64,000 nucleotides of DNA from assembly GCA_947626775.1 (NCBI GenBank), contig CANQTL010000006.1, positions 1 through 64,000 of the forward strand, given 5' to 3'. The position numbers were made by a program, and so were the translations under genes. The notes under the pieces were generated by a model. It was not told where the DNA came from and ran no database searches. It was given only the letters and a program-made list of their open reading frames with translations. Positions 49,057 to 57,679 of this stretch are shown one piece after another (position 1 is the first letter of the stretch; every line of letters starts with the position of its first letter). This stretch comes from an uncultured Lachnospiraceae bacterium. Its GTDB lineage: Bacteria; Bacillota; Clostridia; Lachnospirales; Lachnospiraceae.

Positions 49057-50205
49057 ATGAAACAGGTACATTTAAGGGTTGATGAAGAGTTATATAATGA
49101 ATTGAATGCTTATTCGGTAACGACGGAGCAGACAATGCAGGATTGTGTAAGAGAGGCTGTCGCATACTACGTTACCGATATGAGAAAAAGGCAGCAGACC
49201 GTCAAAGATAACAAGTTTACGTTTATTGATTTATTTGCCGGCATAGGCGGAATGAGAATCGCTTTTGAAAAGGCCGGAGGACACTGTGTTTACTCAAGTG
49301 AATGGAATAAATACAGTCAACAGACATATTTTGCTAATTTCGGGGAACAACCGGAGGGAGATATCACGCAGGTATCCGCTTCATCTATTCCTAATCATGA
49401 TATTCTGGTAGCAGGATTTCCGTGTCAGCCTTTTTCCATTGCCGGAGTTTCCAAAAAGAACAGCCTGGGAAGGGCAACAGGATTTGAAGATAAAACGCAG
49501 GGAACGCTTTTCTTCGATGTCTGCCGGATTTTAAAGGAGAAAAGACCAAAAGCTTTTATGTTGGAAAATGTAAAAAATTTGTGCAGTCATGATAAAGGCA
49601 GAACGTTTCAAATCATATTGGAATCATTGGAGGAATTGAATTACAGTGTGTTTTATGCCGTATTGGATGGGCAGAATTATGTTCCGCAGCACAGAGAACG
49701 TATTCTGATTGTAGGATTTGATCGTAAAAAGTATGGGAAAAAAGTACAGTTTGCCTTTAATTTAACACCTGAATTTCCCAAGCCCGTTATGCGCGACATT
49801 CTGGAAGAAAATGTTGATGAGAAATATACGTTGTCTGATAAATTATGGACGTATCTCCAAAACTATGCGGCAAAGCATAAAGCGGCGGGAAACGGATTCG
49901 GGTATGGGATTGCGCCTTTGGACGGCGTATCAAGAACAATCAGCGCGAGATATTATAAAGACGGTTCTGAAATACTGATCGAGCAGAAAGGGAAAAATCC
50001 CAGGAGACTGACGCCGCGTGAATGCGCAAGATTGCAGGGATTTCCAGATGATTTCAAAATACCGGTATCCGATACACAGGCTTATAAGCAATTTGGTAAT
50101 TCTGTTGTAGTGCCCTTGATGGAGAATGTGGCAAGGCTGATTGTAAAGGAGTTGGAAGAGCTGGATCTGCCTGAGGACAGGGAATTGCGAAGGATGGTGA
50201 TCTAG
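49057..50205 (+). CDS. DNA (cytosine-5) methyltransferase with N-terminal ribbon-helix-helix domain
   Basis: The 382-residue protein starts with [18 protein letters not shown] and [11 protein letters not shown] (residues 2-40), a strand-helix-helix pattern of ribbon-helix-helix DNA-binding domains. The C5-methyltransferase domain (52-375) has all motifs: [19 protein letters not shown] (AdoMet), [11 protein letters not shown] with the catalytic Cys, [33 protein letters not shown] and [10 protein letters not shown]. The N-terminal DNA-binding domain suggests the protein also regulates the cassette, as known for M.SsoII/M.EcoRII-type enzymes. The restriction gene follows directly. GGAGC upstream supports ATG 49057. 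Base composition is clearly AT-richer than its surroundings. Confidence 0.93.
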   Translation: MKQVHLRVDEELYNELNAYSVTTEQTMQDCVREAVAYYVTDMRKRQQTVKDNKFTFIDLFAGIGGMRIAFEKAGGHCVYSSEWNKYSQQTYFANFGEQPEGDITQVSASSIPNHDILVAGFPCQPFSIAGVSKKNSLGRATGFEDKTQGTLFFDVCRILKEKRPKAFMLENVKNLCSHDKGRTFQIILESLEELNYSVFYAVLDGQNYVPQHRERILIVGFDRKKYGKKVQFAFNLTPEFPKPVMRDILEENVDEKYTLSDKLWTYLQNYAAKHKAAGNGFGYGIAPLDGVSRTISARYYKDGSEILIEQKGKNPRRLTPRECARLQGFPDDFKIPVSDTQAYKQFGNSVVVPLMENVARLIVKELEELDLPEDRELRRMVI

Positions 50206-51381
50206 GTGGCCGCAGGATATGCAGAGCAGGCAATAAATTCTGTTTTTGACAGTGAGAAGGGGTTTTGCAAATTTTTATCCGCCAATGATACGGGCGCCAC
50301 AGGCGGCCATCAGTTTGGAATTCTGATTTCAAAATCAGCAGCGGAAATGATGTTCAATAAGCAGGAACTCGGACAGACAACAATTCTCAAAAGAACGGTA
50401 AAGATCAGATGGCAGGAAGATTTTGAAACGGAAAGCTGTTTTACATATTATGAAAGTAAAAATGAACTGCGAATTACGCGATTCGGGAGAGGCTTCCCCT
50501 TTTTAAAACCAGAACAGGCGGGAGCATTGTTTGTATTTACTAAACAGACGAATACCGATTACAGCGGATACTTTCTGGAAACAGACGAAGAAATAGAAGA
50601 ATTTCTCGATACATTTGGTATCAGTCCGACAGAAACGAACAGTTTGATTGACGTACAGAAAGTATTGCCAGAGACGCAGGAAAAGCTGGAAATACAGGAA
50701 TTTATCCGTAGTCTTGATATAGATTTTCCGGCGTCAGATGTAATGTCGGCGGCAGCCAGGGAAATTGAGGAAAAGGTATATGACCATGCAGGGGATATTC
50801 GTTCGGATCCAGATAAGAAAATTATTAGTTGGACGAATATGGAGTATACCCTTTTCAGAGCATTGGAATACGCCAGGTATGGAGAGATTATTACCAGGGG
50901 TTTTCAGTCAGTGGATGAATTTGCAAGAATGGCCAATGCAGTCTTGAACCGCAGGAAAAGTCGTGCGGGGAAAAGTCTGGAGCATCATCTGTCGGCGATA
51001 TTTGACGGAAACGATATAGAATATTCATCTCAGGCGGTTACAGAAGGTAACAAGAAACCAGATTTTTTGTTTCCTTCACAGGCGGCATACCATGATAAGG
51101 CTTTTCCGGCAGATCGGCTGGTTTCGTTGGCGGCAAAAACGACTTGTAAAGATCGTTGGCGGCAGATAATAACCGAGGCAGATCGCTTAAAAGATAAACC
51201 GAAGTATCTTTGTACGCTTCAGCAGGGGATATCCGGTGCGCAGATGGATGAAATGCAGGCCGAAAACGTTATTCTGGTTGTGCCAAAACCATACATAGTA
51301 ACGTATCCGCAGGATCGGAGGGACAGAATATGGACACTTGCCCGGTTTGTACAATATGTAAAAATGATTGAGGGCAAATAA
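50206..51381 (+). CDS. EcoRII-like type II restriction endonuclease
   Basis: The 391-residue protein has an N-terminal effector-like domain (residues 1-160, including SANDTGATGGHQFGILISK) and a catalytic domain (230-391). The latter has RAGKSLEHHLSAIF near 255, TEGNKKPDFLFPS near 280 and LAAKTTCKDRWRQIITEADR near 308. These PD-(D/E)xK residues (Asp in PDF, Lys in KTTCKDRW) and their order match EcoRII. EcoRII cuts CCWGG and needs two sites; the same or a related target is a fair inference, not proven. The start is GTG at 50206, with no gap after the methyltransferase stop. The codon bias is AT-rich like its partners. Confidence 0.88.
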   Translation: MAAGYAEQAINSVFDSEKGFCKFLSANDTGATGGHQFGILISKSAAEMMFNKQELGQTTILKRTVKIRWQEDFETESCFTYYESKNELRITRFGRGFPFLKPEQAGALFVFTKQTNTDYSGYFLETDEEIEEFLDTFGISPTETNSLIDVQKVLPETQEKLEIQEFIRSLDIDFPASDVMSAAAREIEEKVYDHAGDIRSDPDKKIISWTNMEYTLFRALEYARYGEIITRGFQSVDEFARMANAVLNRRKSRAGKSLEHHLSAIFDGNDIEYSSQAVTEGNKKPDFLFPSQAAYHDKAFPADRLVSLAAKTTCKDRWRQIITEADRLKDKPKYLCTLQQGISGAQMDEMQAENVILVVPKPYIVTYPQDRRDRIWTLARFVQYVKMIEGK

Positions 51382-51382
51382 G

Positions 51383-51832
51383 ATGGACATAAAGAGTTCG
51401 GAGGAGCGAAGTAAAAATATGGCGGCGATTCGTTCCAGGGATACCCGACCGGAAATATATTTCAGGAAATTGCTTTTTGCACAGGGATACAGATATAGTC
51501 TTAATTCTAATAAGATAATGGGGCATCCGGATATTTATCTGAGAAAATATAATACAGCGATTTTTGTTCACGGATGTTTCTGGCACAGACATCCTGATTG
51601 TCCATATGCATATATGCCAAAAACAAGAGTGGATTTTTGGCAGAAAAAGTTTGAAGCAAATGTTAAAAGGGATGATGTTGTCAGGACAGAATTGCAAAAT
51701 GAAGGAATTAAGTGCCTGATTGTCTGGGAGTGTACGGTTAAACGAATGGAAAAAAATCAGGCAGATTGTGAGAGATACCTGAAAATGGCAGAAAGATTTT
51801 TGAAGGGAACTCAGACATTGTTGGAAATCTAA
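51383..51832 (+). CDS. vsr: very short patch repair (Vsr) mismatch endonuclease
   Basis: The 149-residue enzyme has RSKNMAAIRSRDTRPEIYFRKLL, then GHPDIYLRKYNTAIFVHGCFWHRH (active-site Asp and His, zinc-binding Cys/His) and DFWQKKFEANVKRDD, as in Vsr. It nicks next to T:G mismatches left by deamination of 5-methylcytosine in CCWGG-type sites. Its presence fits a C5-methyltransferase cassette with EcoRII-like specificity. The ATG is 1 base after the endonuclease stop. The 3' end overlaps the convergent SdpI-like gene by 4 bases. Confidence 0.94.
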   Translation: MDIKSSEERSKNMAAIRSRDTRPEIYFRKLLFAQGYRYSLNSNKIMGHPDIYLRKYNTAIFVHGCFWHRHPDCPYAYMPKTRVDFWQKKFEANVKRDDVVRTELQNEGIKCLIVWECTVKRMEKNQADCERYLKMAERFLKGTQTLLEI

Positions 51833-52872
51833 TCTGTTTTTTCCAAAAGTATTTCATAAATTTCCCTCGTCTCGGCGCTGTTCTTTGCGCCGAGCACGAG
51901 GGTTTCCCCGTCGATCTTCAGCACGATGCAGTCTTGTGAACCGGTGTAGGAGTAGCGCGTATACGTGCCGAGTTCTTCATTATTAAATGTGCCCATCAGC
52001 AGTCTGGCGGAGCCGACGCCGTTCGTCCGCATGCCCGCAGAGAGATCTGTGCGGTAGTCGGCCTGTTCGATCTGCGCGTAGTCAATTGTGAGATCACGCC
52101 AGTAGTCGGCTTTGATTTCGAGGCTGTCTTCCGTGAAGATGTACTTGATGTCTCCCGTGCACATCAGGATGGTGACGCCGAGCAGAAGCAGTGCGATGAC
52201 GGCGACAGAGACAATGGTTGTCAGGCGCCGGCTTTTCTTCTGAGAGTGCGGTGCGTAAGAGATTCCCTCACGACGGTGCTGTCTGTAGATACCGTAGGAA
52301 TAGGCGACAGGCAGGAGGACGGCTGCGCAGACTGCACAGAGAGCAGCCGGCATGATCAGGCCGTCCGGCAGAAACACCGAAAAGAGCGTGATCAAGCCGC
52401 AGACGAACCAAACCTTGCCGCCGAACCGGTGCGTCCGGTTCCAGTTTTCCTCATTGTTCAGCGTCCAGGAGATTCGGATGCCGAGCGTCCGATTCTGCTT
52501 GGTCTTGGGCAGATAATTCCCGATGAACATGAACAGGAGTCCTTCCATCAGTGGGGTGATGATCAGAGGATTGAATTTTCTGCCGAGGGCAGTGCTGTAG
52601 GTGATACCGTTGGCAAAGAGAGAGATCAACGGCACGATCCAGAAGATCATGCCCAGCGCTTTGGGATTCTGGCTGCGCTGTTTTTGGTCCAGGGACGTCA
52701 CAAGCAGGCAGCCCCAGTGGGTCGCAAGCAGAATAAGCGGCAGCCCGAAGACGGTGAAGCCTTTCTGACCGAAGCTGTCGGGCAGTCTGTTCCAGAGGAG
52801 CAGCCCTGCCAATGCGGGCAGCAGGATGATAACGGAGGACAGCAGGATTTTTCCTTTATTGTTTTTCAGCAT
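51829..52872 (-). CDS. SdpI family membrane protein
   Basis: The protein has 347 residues. The DUF1648/SdpI core (residues 10-220) has LPDSFGQKGFTVFGLPLILL, RTLGIRISWTLNNEENWNRTHRFGGK, a SdpI hallmark, and about eight membrane helices. A soluble C-terminal part (245-347) resembles a PH-like domain. In B. subtilis, SdpI gives immunity to the SdpC toxin and transfers the SdpR repressor to the membrane. The SdpR-like gene overlaps its start by 17 bases. No sdpC-type toxin gene is nearby. Confidence 0.87.
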   Translation of the reverse strand: MLKNNKGKILLSSVIILLPALAGLLLWNRLPDSFGQKGFTVFGLPLILLATHWGCLLVTSLDQKQRSQNPKALGMIFWIVPLISLFANGITYSTALGRKFNPLIITPLMEGLLFMFIGNYLPKTKQNRTLGIRISWTLNNEENWNRTHRFGGKVWFVCGLITLFSVFLPDGLIMPAALCAVCAAVLLPVAYSYGIYRQHRREGISYAPHSQKKSRRLTTIVSVAVIALLLLGVTILMCTGDIKYIFTEDSLEIKADYWRDLTIDYAQIEQADYRTDLSAGMRTNGVGSARLLMGTFNNEELGTYTRYSYTGSQDCIVLKIDGETLVLGAKNSAETREIYEILLEKTD

Positions 52873-53140
52873 GGTCGTCAGCTCCTTTCAGGTCGGAAAT
52901 CCACAACAGCGTCTCCTCCAGGACAGAGGTATTGATCTCGTAGAAGATATATTTGCCCTCGCGGGCGTCCCGAATCAGGTCCGCATCTTTCAGGACCGAC
53001 AGATGTCTGGAAATCGATGCGGCGGTCACGGGGAAATGCTCCGTGATTTCACCCGCCGACATGCGGCCGGTTTTTAACATATTCAGAATTTCACGGCGGA
53101 TCGGATCGGCGAGCGCTTTCAGTGTCTGCTGCAGTCCCAA
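52856..53140 (-). CDS. ArsR/SdpR-type transcriptional repressor
   Basis: The 94-residue winged-helix protein has LQQTLKALADPIRREILNML, MSAGEITEHFPVTAASISRHLSVLKDADLI, REGKYIFYEIN, and no metal-binding Cys of ArsR sensors, so it belongs with SdpR. The TTG at 53140 is preceded by AAAGGAGG with a 7-base spacer; a longer frame to 53194 has no site. It likely represses the two-gene operon by binding the 9-bp dyad upstream. Confidence 0.88.
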   Translation of the reverse strand: MGLQQTLKALADPIRREILNMLKTGRMSAGEITEHFPVTAASISRHLSVLKDADLIRDAREGKYIFYEINTSVLEETLLWISDLKGADDHAEKQ

Positions 53141-53184
53141 GAGACAGCCTCCTTTGTGATATGTGCGAATGTGTCGGCGCACAT

Positions 53185-53213
53185 CAATTAACATTTAACC
53201 TAATTGTTAATTG
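53185..53213. promoter_or_regulatory. dyad upstream of the SdpR-SdpI operon
   Basis: CAATTAACA (53185-53193) and TGTTAATTG (53205-53213) are perfect 9-bp inverted arms separated by 11 bases, about 45 bases upstream of the repressor TTG. A dimeric ArsR-type repressor encoded next to it is the obvious ligand. Confidence 0.65.
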
Positions 53214-53275
53214 AAATATAACAAAAAACGGCAGCGGTGTCAACAGAGATTTTAAGAAATGTGGTGAAAACTGCG

Positions 53276-53848
53276 CTATCGGTACTCGCACTGTTCCCAG
53301 TGATCGTTGATGACGCCGATCCCCTGCAGATAGGAGTAAACGATCGTTGGCCCGACGAACTTGAAGCCGCGCTTTTTCAGGTCTTTGCTGATCCGCTCAG
53401 AGAGTTCGTCCCTGGCGGGCATGGCCTTTATGTCGGACAGATGATGATCGATGACCTGTCCGTCGGTGAAGCCCCAGATATAGCGGTCGAAGCTGCCGAA
53501 CTCCGCCTGTACCTGTAAGAACGCCTGCGCGTTGGCAATCGCCGCCCGGATCTTATTCCGGTTGCGGATAATGCCCGCGTCCTGCATCAGCGCCTCAATT
53601 TTGGCCTCGTCGTAGGCGGCGACGATCTGCGGGTCGAAACCGTCGAAGGCCCTGCGGAAGTTTTCTTCCTTATTCAGAATCAGGTTCCAGCTTACGCCCG
53701 CCTGCATTCCTTCCAGCACGAGCATGGCGAACTGCTCCTGATCGCGGTGTTCCGGTTTGCACCAGCGGGTGTCGTGGTAGAGCAGCATTTTCTCAGAAAT
53801 CTTATATTGCCCTGTGCCGAAGCTGAAATCGCATCTTTTCTTGTCCAT
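53276..53848 (-). CDS. tag: DNA-3-methyladenine glycosylase I
   Basis: The 190-residue enzyme removes 3-methyladenine from alkylated DNA. It has Cys near residue 5, LLYHDTRWCKPEHRD, EGMQAGVSWNLILNKEENFRRAF, DAGIIRNRNKI, LKKRGFKFVGPTIVYSYLQ and GVINDHWEQC, with the zinc-binding Cys/His pairs kept. It lines up with E. coli Tag throughout. It lies between two unrelated genes and looks monocistronic or co-transcribed with the dehydrogenase gene upstream. Confidence 0.95.
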   Translation of the reverse strand: MDKKRCDFSFGTGQYKISEKMLLYHDTRWCKPEHRDQEQFAMLVLEGMQAGVSWNLILNKEENFRRAFDGFDPQIVAAYDEAKIEALMQDAGIIRNRNKIRAAIANAQAFLQVQAEFGSFDRYIWGFTDGQVIDHHLSDIKAMPARDELSERISKDLKKRGFKFVGPTIVYSYLQGIGVINDHWEQCEYR

Positions 53849-53890
53849 GGCAAACCTCGTTCAGGAGTGTTATGCGGGATTCCGAAGCGG

Positions 53891-54847
53891 CTATCCCACT
53901 GTGTTCCGCTCTTCCCCGCGCAGGAAAGCCTCTATATTTTTACAGGTTTCCTCCACCACGCGGGTTCTGGCTTCCACGCTGGCCCATGCCATATGGGGCG
54001 TGACGATCAGTTTCGTGCTGTCCTGGATCTGCCGGAGCGGACTGTCTTTGGCCATCGGCTCTCTCTCCAGCACATCCAGTCCCGCCGCGGCGATCTCGCC
54101 GCCGGTCAGGGCCTCGTAGAGCGCCTGCGTGTCCACCACGGGACCGCGGGCCACGTTGATGAGGACAGCCGTTTCTTTCATTTTCTTAAAAGCGTCTCTG
54201 CCGATCAGACCTCTGGTCCTGTCGCTGAGCGGGCAGTGCAGGGAGAGGACGTCAGACTGTGCGAGCAGGGCGTCGAAGTCCACGCGCTCATACTCTGTAC
54301 AGGTGCTCTGGCCGGAGGCGGAGTAGAAGATGACCCTGCAGCCCAGCATCTGTGCCAGCGCCGCGACTCTGCGGCCGATCGTGCCCATGCCGACGATGCC
54401 CCAAGTCAGATTTTCCATGTCATGGAATGCTATGTCGAAATTGGAGAAGCGCTCCTGCGCGCTGTATGCGCCGGATTTGACGTACTGATCGTAGTGCGAC
54501 AGCTTCTCGGTGAGCGCGAGCGCCAGGAGCAGCGTGTGCTGCGCCACCATGGAAGTGCAGTAGTTGACTACGTTGGCGACTCGGATGCCGCGGCTCTGGC
54601 AGTAGGGGATATCGACATTGTCATAGCCGGTTGCGAACAGGCAGATCAGCTTGATGTCCGGCGCGTCCTTCATGGTCGCCTCGTTCATGGGAGCCTTGTT
54701 GCAGATGACGATGTCCGCGCTTTTGATGCGCTCCGCGGTATTTTCAGCCACCGTATTCGGGTAGCAGATTACTTCTCCGAATTTTTCCAGGCAGGATACG
54801 TCGACGTCCGTGCCTACGCTGTTTCTCTCCAGAATTACGATTTTCAT
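53891..54847 (-). CDS. D-2-hydroxyacid dehydrogenase (glycerate dehydrogenase-like)
   Basis: The 318-residue NAD-dependent enzyme has WGIVGMGTIGRRVAALAQMLG (Rossmann loop, about residues 146-166), the catalytic Arg in INVARGPVVD, Glu in LEREPMA and His in TPHMAWAS. The N-terminal segment DIKLICLFATGYDNVD is typical of the hydroxypyruvate/glycerate group. It reduces a 2-oxoacid to its D-hydroxyacid; the exact substrate is uncertain. GGAGG 8 bases upstream marks ATG 54847; the frame extends further upstream without support. Confidence 0.93.
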   Translation of the reverse strand: MKIVILERNSVGTDVDVSCLEKFGEVICYPNTVAENTAERIKSADIVICNKAPMNEATMKDAPDIKLICLFATGYDNVDIPYCQSRGIRVANVVNYCTSMVAQHTLLLALALTEKLSHYDQYVKSGAYSAQERFSNFDIAFHDMENLTWGIVGMGTIGRRVAALAQMLGCRVIFYSASGQSTCTEYERVDFDALLAQSDVLSLHCPLSDRTRGLIGRDAFKKMKETAVLINVARGPVVDTQALYEALTGGEIAAAGLDVLEREPMAKDSPLRQIQDSTKLIVTPHMAWASVEARTRVVEETCKNIEAFLRGEERNTVG

Positions 54848-54945
54848 AGGGTGCCTCCTTGTGGTGTGATCCGGTTCGCGAGCCGCGCGCAGCTGGATTC
54901 TGGAGTTTATTTTAGCACATCGCAAATATTTTTCCTAGAGTCTAT

Positions 54946-54974
54946 TTGTCAAGGATGTGACGATATGATATACT
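54946..54974 (+). promoter_or_regulatory. promoter of the EAL-HDOD gene
   Basis: TTGTCA (54946-54951), a 17-base spacer and TATACT (54969-54974) lie about 50 bases ahead of the ATG. The -10 extends as TATACTATAT. Confidence 0.6.
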
Positions 54975-55026
54975 ATATTGTATCAATGCAAACCAGGATT
55001 CGGATCCAGAAGGGGGAAGGACAGAT

Positions 55027-56247
55027 ATGCTTGCGACACTGATACCGTTTTTTGACAAGGACATGAAGGTGAGCGCGTACTCACTGTTTTCGCAGAAGGA
55101 GAATTATCTGCTCAATCCGGAACTGCAGGGACTGGCCGTGCTGGACGGCGCAGGCAGGATCGACGGGCTGGAGATTATCAGAAATATCGGCATCGATACG
55201 CTGTCGCCGGACTCCCGGGTATTCCTGCCGATCGGACCGATCAACGTATTCTCGGATATTGAGTCCCAGACGGAGGATATGAAAGATCGGCTGGTGCTCC
55301 TGTTCGACAAATCCATTGTGAACCGGGACGACTACAGGAACCGCCTCGCACAGCTTCGCGAGAGAGGCTATCATCTCGCGATGATGAAGCTGCCGATCAC
55401 GGAGTTCGAGAATTACAGGGGGATTCTCGACTCGATGGATTACATCATTCTGGACAGCAAGAAAGTGGACGTGATGACCGCGAAGATCTACTTTGCGCAT
55501 CAGTACCCGAATATCAGCATCTGCGTCGGCAATATCGAGAATCAGGAGCTGTTCGACAAGGTCAAGGACGACGAGGCGTTCAGTATGTTTGAGGGCGATT
55601 TCTTCCGCATCCCCGTCACGAAGGGGCAGACGAAGATCGAACCCCTGAAGGTCAATTATCTGGAGTTGATGAAGATCGTCAACGACGAGGACTATGAGCT
55701 GACCAAGGCGGCGGATATCATCGGGCGGGATACGGCGCTTGTCCTGTCGCTGCTCGAGATGGTAAATAAGATCGCCGTCAATTCGGAGGTCACGTCGATT
55801 CGTCATGCGGCGGCGATCCTCGGTCAGAAGGAGCTGAAGAAATGGATCAACACCGTGATCACGAAGGAGCTCTGTGCGGACAGGCCCAATGAGATTACGA
55901 GAGAATCCCTGCTGCGCGCGAAGTTTGCGGAATGTCTCGCTCCCACTTTCGGCTTGGCGCAGAAGGCGCAGGAGCTGTTCCTGCTCGGGCTGTTTTCCGT
56001 GCTGGACATCATTCTGAACGTGCCGCTTAAAGAGGCGCTCGGCAGGGTGAACGTCGCGAAGGAGATCTCGGACGCGCTCATCGACCACAAGGGCGATCTC
56101 GCGGAGGTGTACGATTTCATGCTCTATTATGAGAACGCGGACTGGCAGGAAGTCGGCAGACAGCTGGTGATGAAGAACATTCCCACCAACACGGTGTTCC
56201 AGGCGTACACGGAGGCCGTGAAGTGGTATAAGGCGATGTTTTTCTGA
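55027..56247 (+). CDS. EAL-HDOD (YuxH-like) signalling protein
   Basis: The protein has 406 residues. Residues 1-200 follow the EAL-like barrel, but the catalytic ExL signature is replaced, so cyclic-di-GMP hydrolysis is unlikely. Residues 205-400 are an HDOD domain: NYLELMKIVNDEDYELTKAADIIGRDTALVLSLLEMVNK, SIRHAAAILGQKELKKWI, and LLGLFSVLDIIL. Proteins of this two-domain type are widespread and thought to relay signals. It may scaffold other regulators. AAGGACAG precedes the ATG, a moderate site. Confidence 0.88.
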   Translation: MLATLIPFFDKDMKVSAYSLFSQKENYLLNPELQGLAVLDGAGRIDGLEIIRNIGIDTLSPDSRVFLPIGPINVFSDIESQTEDMKDRLVLLFDKSIVNRDDYRNRLAQLRERGYHLAMMKLPITEFENYRGILDSMDYIILDSKKVDVMTAKIYFAHQYPNISICVGNIENQELFDKVKDDEAFSMFEGDFFRIPVTKGQTKIEPLKVNYLELMKIVNDEDYELTKAADIIGRDTALVLSLLEMVNKIAVNSEVTSIRHAAAILGQKELKKWINTVITKELCADRPNEITRESLLRAKFAECLAPTFGLAQKAQELFLLGLFSVLDIILNVPLKEALGRVNVAKEISDALIDHKGDLAEVYDFMLYYENADWQEVGRQLVMKNIPTNTVFQAYTEAVKWYKAMFF

Positions 56248-56279
56248 ATAGATAATTCATCCGTAGGAGGAAACTGTTT

Positions 56280-57527
56280 ATGAGTAGCGAAATCAGAGAC
56301 ATTCATCTTGCCGAATCCGGCGAGAGGAAAATCGAGTGGGTGAAGCGCAACTGTGATCTGTTGCGCACCCTGGAGAAGGAATTTGCCGAGAGCAAGCCTT
56401 TCGCGGGTAAGAAGATCACGCTTTCCGTTCATTTGGAGGCGAAGACGGCGTATCTGTGCCTCGTGCTCGCCGCAGGCGGCGCGGACATGTATGTGACAGG
56501 TTCCAACCCGCTGTCCACTCAGGACGACGTGGCGGCTGCGCTTGTCAAGGCCGGGCTGGAGGTTCATGCCTGGTACGGCGCCACGAACGAGGAGTACGAG
56601 ACGCATATCCGCCACGCGCTGGAAGCGGGGCCGAACATTATCATTGACGACGGCGGCGATCTCGTCAACATGGTGCACAAGGAGATGCCGCAGCTGATCC
56701 CGAACATCATCGGCGGCTGTGAGGAGACGACTACCGGTATCATCCGTCTGGAGGCGATGAACAGGGCCGGGGAGCTGAAATTCCCGATGGTTCGCGTCAA
56801 CAACGCGGCCTGCAAGCATTTCTTCGACAACAGATACGGCACAGGGCAGTCCGTGTGGGACGGTATCAACAGAACGACGAACCTGATCGTGGCCGGCAAG
56901 ATCGTGGTAGTTGCGGGTTACGGCTGGTGCGGCAAGGGCACGGCGATGCGGGCGAAAGGACTCGGCGCGAGAGTTATCGTGACGGAGATCGACCCCATCA
57001 AGGCGATTGAGGCTGTCATGGACGGTTTTGACGTCATGCCGATGAAAGAGGCGGCGAAGGTCGGAGACTTCTTTATCACCGTGACCGGCTGCGACGGCGT
57101 GATTGACAGGGAGGACTTCGCCGAGATGAAAGAGGGCGCAATCCTCTGCAACGCGGGACACTTTGACTGTGAGATTGATATGGCCTGGCTCAAGGCGAAC
57201 GCCGTGGAGCAGAAGGAGCAGCGCAAGAATATCATGGGCTATAAACTGCCTACGGGACAGTGGATCTTCGTGCTGGCGGAGGGACGGCTTGTGAATCTGG
57301 CGGCGGGCGACGGGCATCCGGCGGAGATTATGGATATGAGCTTTGCGATCCAGGCGCTCTCCGCGAAATATCTTGTGGAGCACGGCGGCGAGCTTTCCGA
57401 GAAGCTGATCGACGTGCCAGAGGAAGTGGACAGAGATGTGGCGAAGCGCAAGCTGGCGTTCCTCGGCAAAGAGATCGACGTGCTCACGCCCGAGCAGGAG
57501 AAATATCTGAACAGCTATACGGTATAG
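56280..57527 (+). CDS. ahcY: adenosylhomocysteinase
   Basis: The 415-residue NAD-containing enzyme splits S-adenosylhomocysteine into adenosine and homocysteine. It has HLEAKTAYL, GSNPLSTQDDVAAAL, DDGGDLV, a substrate loop EETTTGIIRLEAM, NAACKHFFDNRYGTGQS with the Lys/Asp pair, the NAD loop VVAGYGWCGKGTAMRAKGLGA, and CNAGHFDCEIDMAWL. Length matches bacterial and archaeal types. AGGAGG precedes the ATG. The EAL-HDOD gene ends 32 bases before it, so the two may share a transcript; the gap is too short for a SAM/SAH riboswitch. Confidence 0.95.
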   Translation: MSSEIRDIHLAESGERKIEWVKRNCDLLRTLEKEFAESKPFAGKKITLSVHLEAKTAYLCLVLAAGGADMYVTGSNPLSTQDDVAAALVKAGLEVHAWYGATNEEYETHIRHALEAGPNIIIDDGGDLVNMVHKEMPQLIPNIIGGCEETTTGIIRLEAMNRAGELKFPMVRVNNAACKHFFDNRYGTGQSVWDGINRTTNLIVAGKIVVVAGYGWCGKGTAMRAKGLGARVIVTEIDPIKAIEAVMDGFDVMPMKEAAKVGDFFITVTGCDGVIDREDFAEMKEGAILCNAGHFDCEIDMAWLKANAVEQKEQRKNIMGYKLPTGQWIFVLAEGRLVNLAAGDGHPAEIMDMSFAIQALSAKYLVEHGGELSEKLIDVPEEVDRDVAKRKLAFLGKEIDVLTPEQEKYLNSYTV

Positions 57528-57679
57528 AAGTTTTTCACAAAACGCCCTCTGCGCTTTGTTGCAAAAATGCCGAAAATCCTATAAATATTCGGAAAATACT
57601 TACTAAAACGAAAATATAGTGTTAAACTATATATAGTAATGGGGAATTGTCGGTATATAGGATCGAAGCGGAGGGAGCC

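Noticed and set aside
53747-55042. A 431-codon plus-strand frame opposite tag and the hydroxyacid dehydrogenase gene
   Set aside because: Both opposite genes have full catalytic motifs; the frame spans two genes and the gap between, and has no start signal or recognisable domain.
56248-56279. SAM or SAH riboswitch before ahcY
   Set aside because: Only 32 bases separate the upstream stop from the ahcY start, which cannot hold either riboswitch.
56127-57383. A 418-codon minus-strand frame opposite ahcY
   Set aside because: ahcY is complete and conserved on the plus strand; the mirror frame has no family features.
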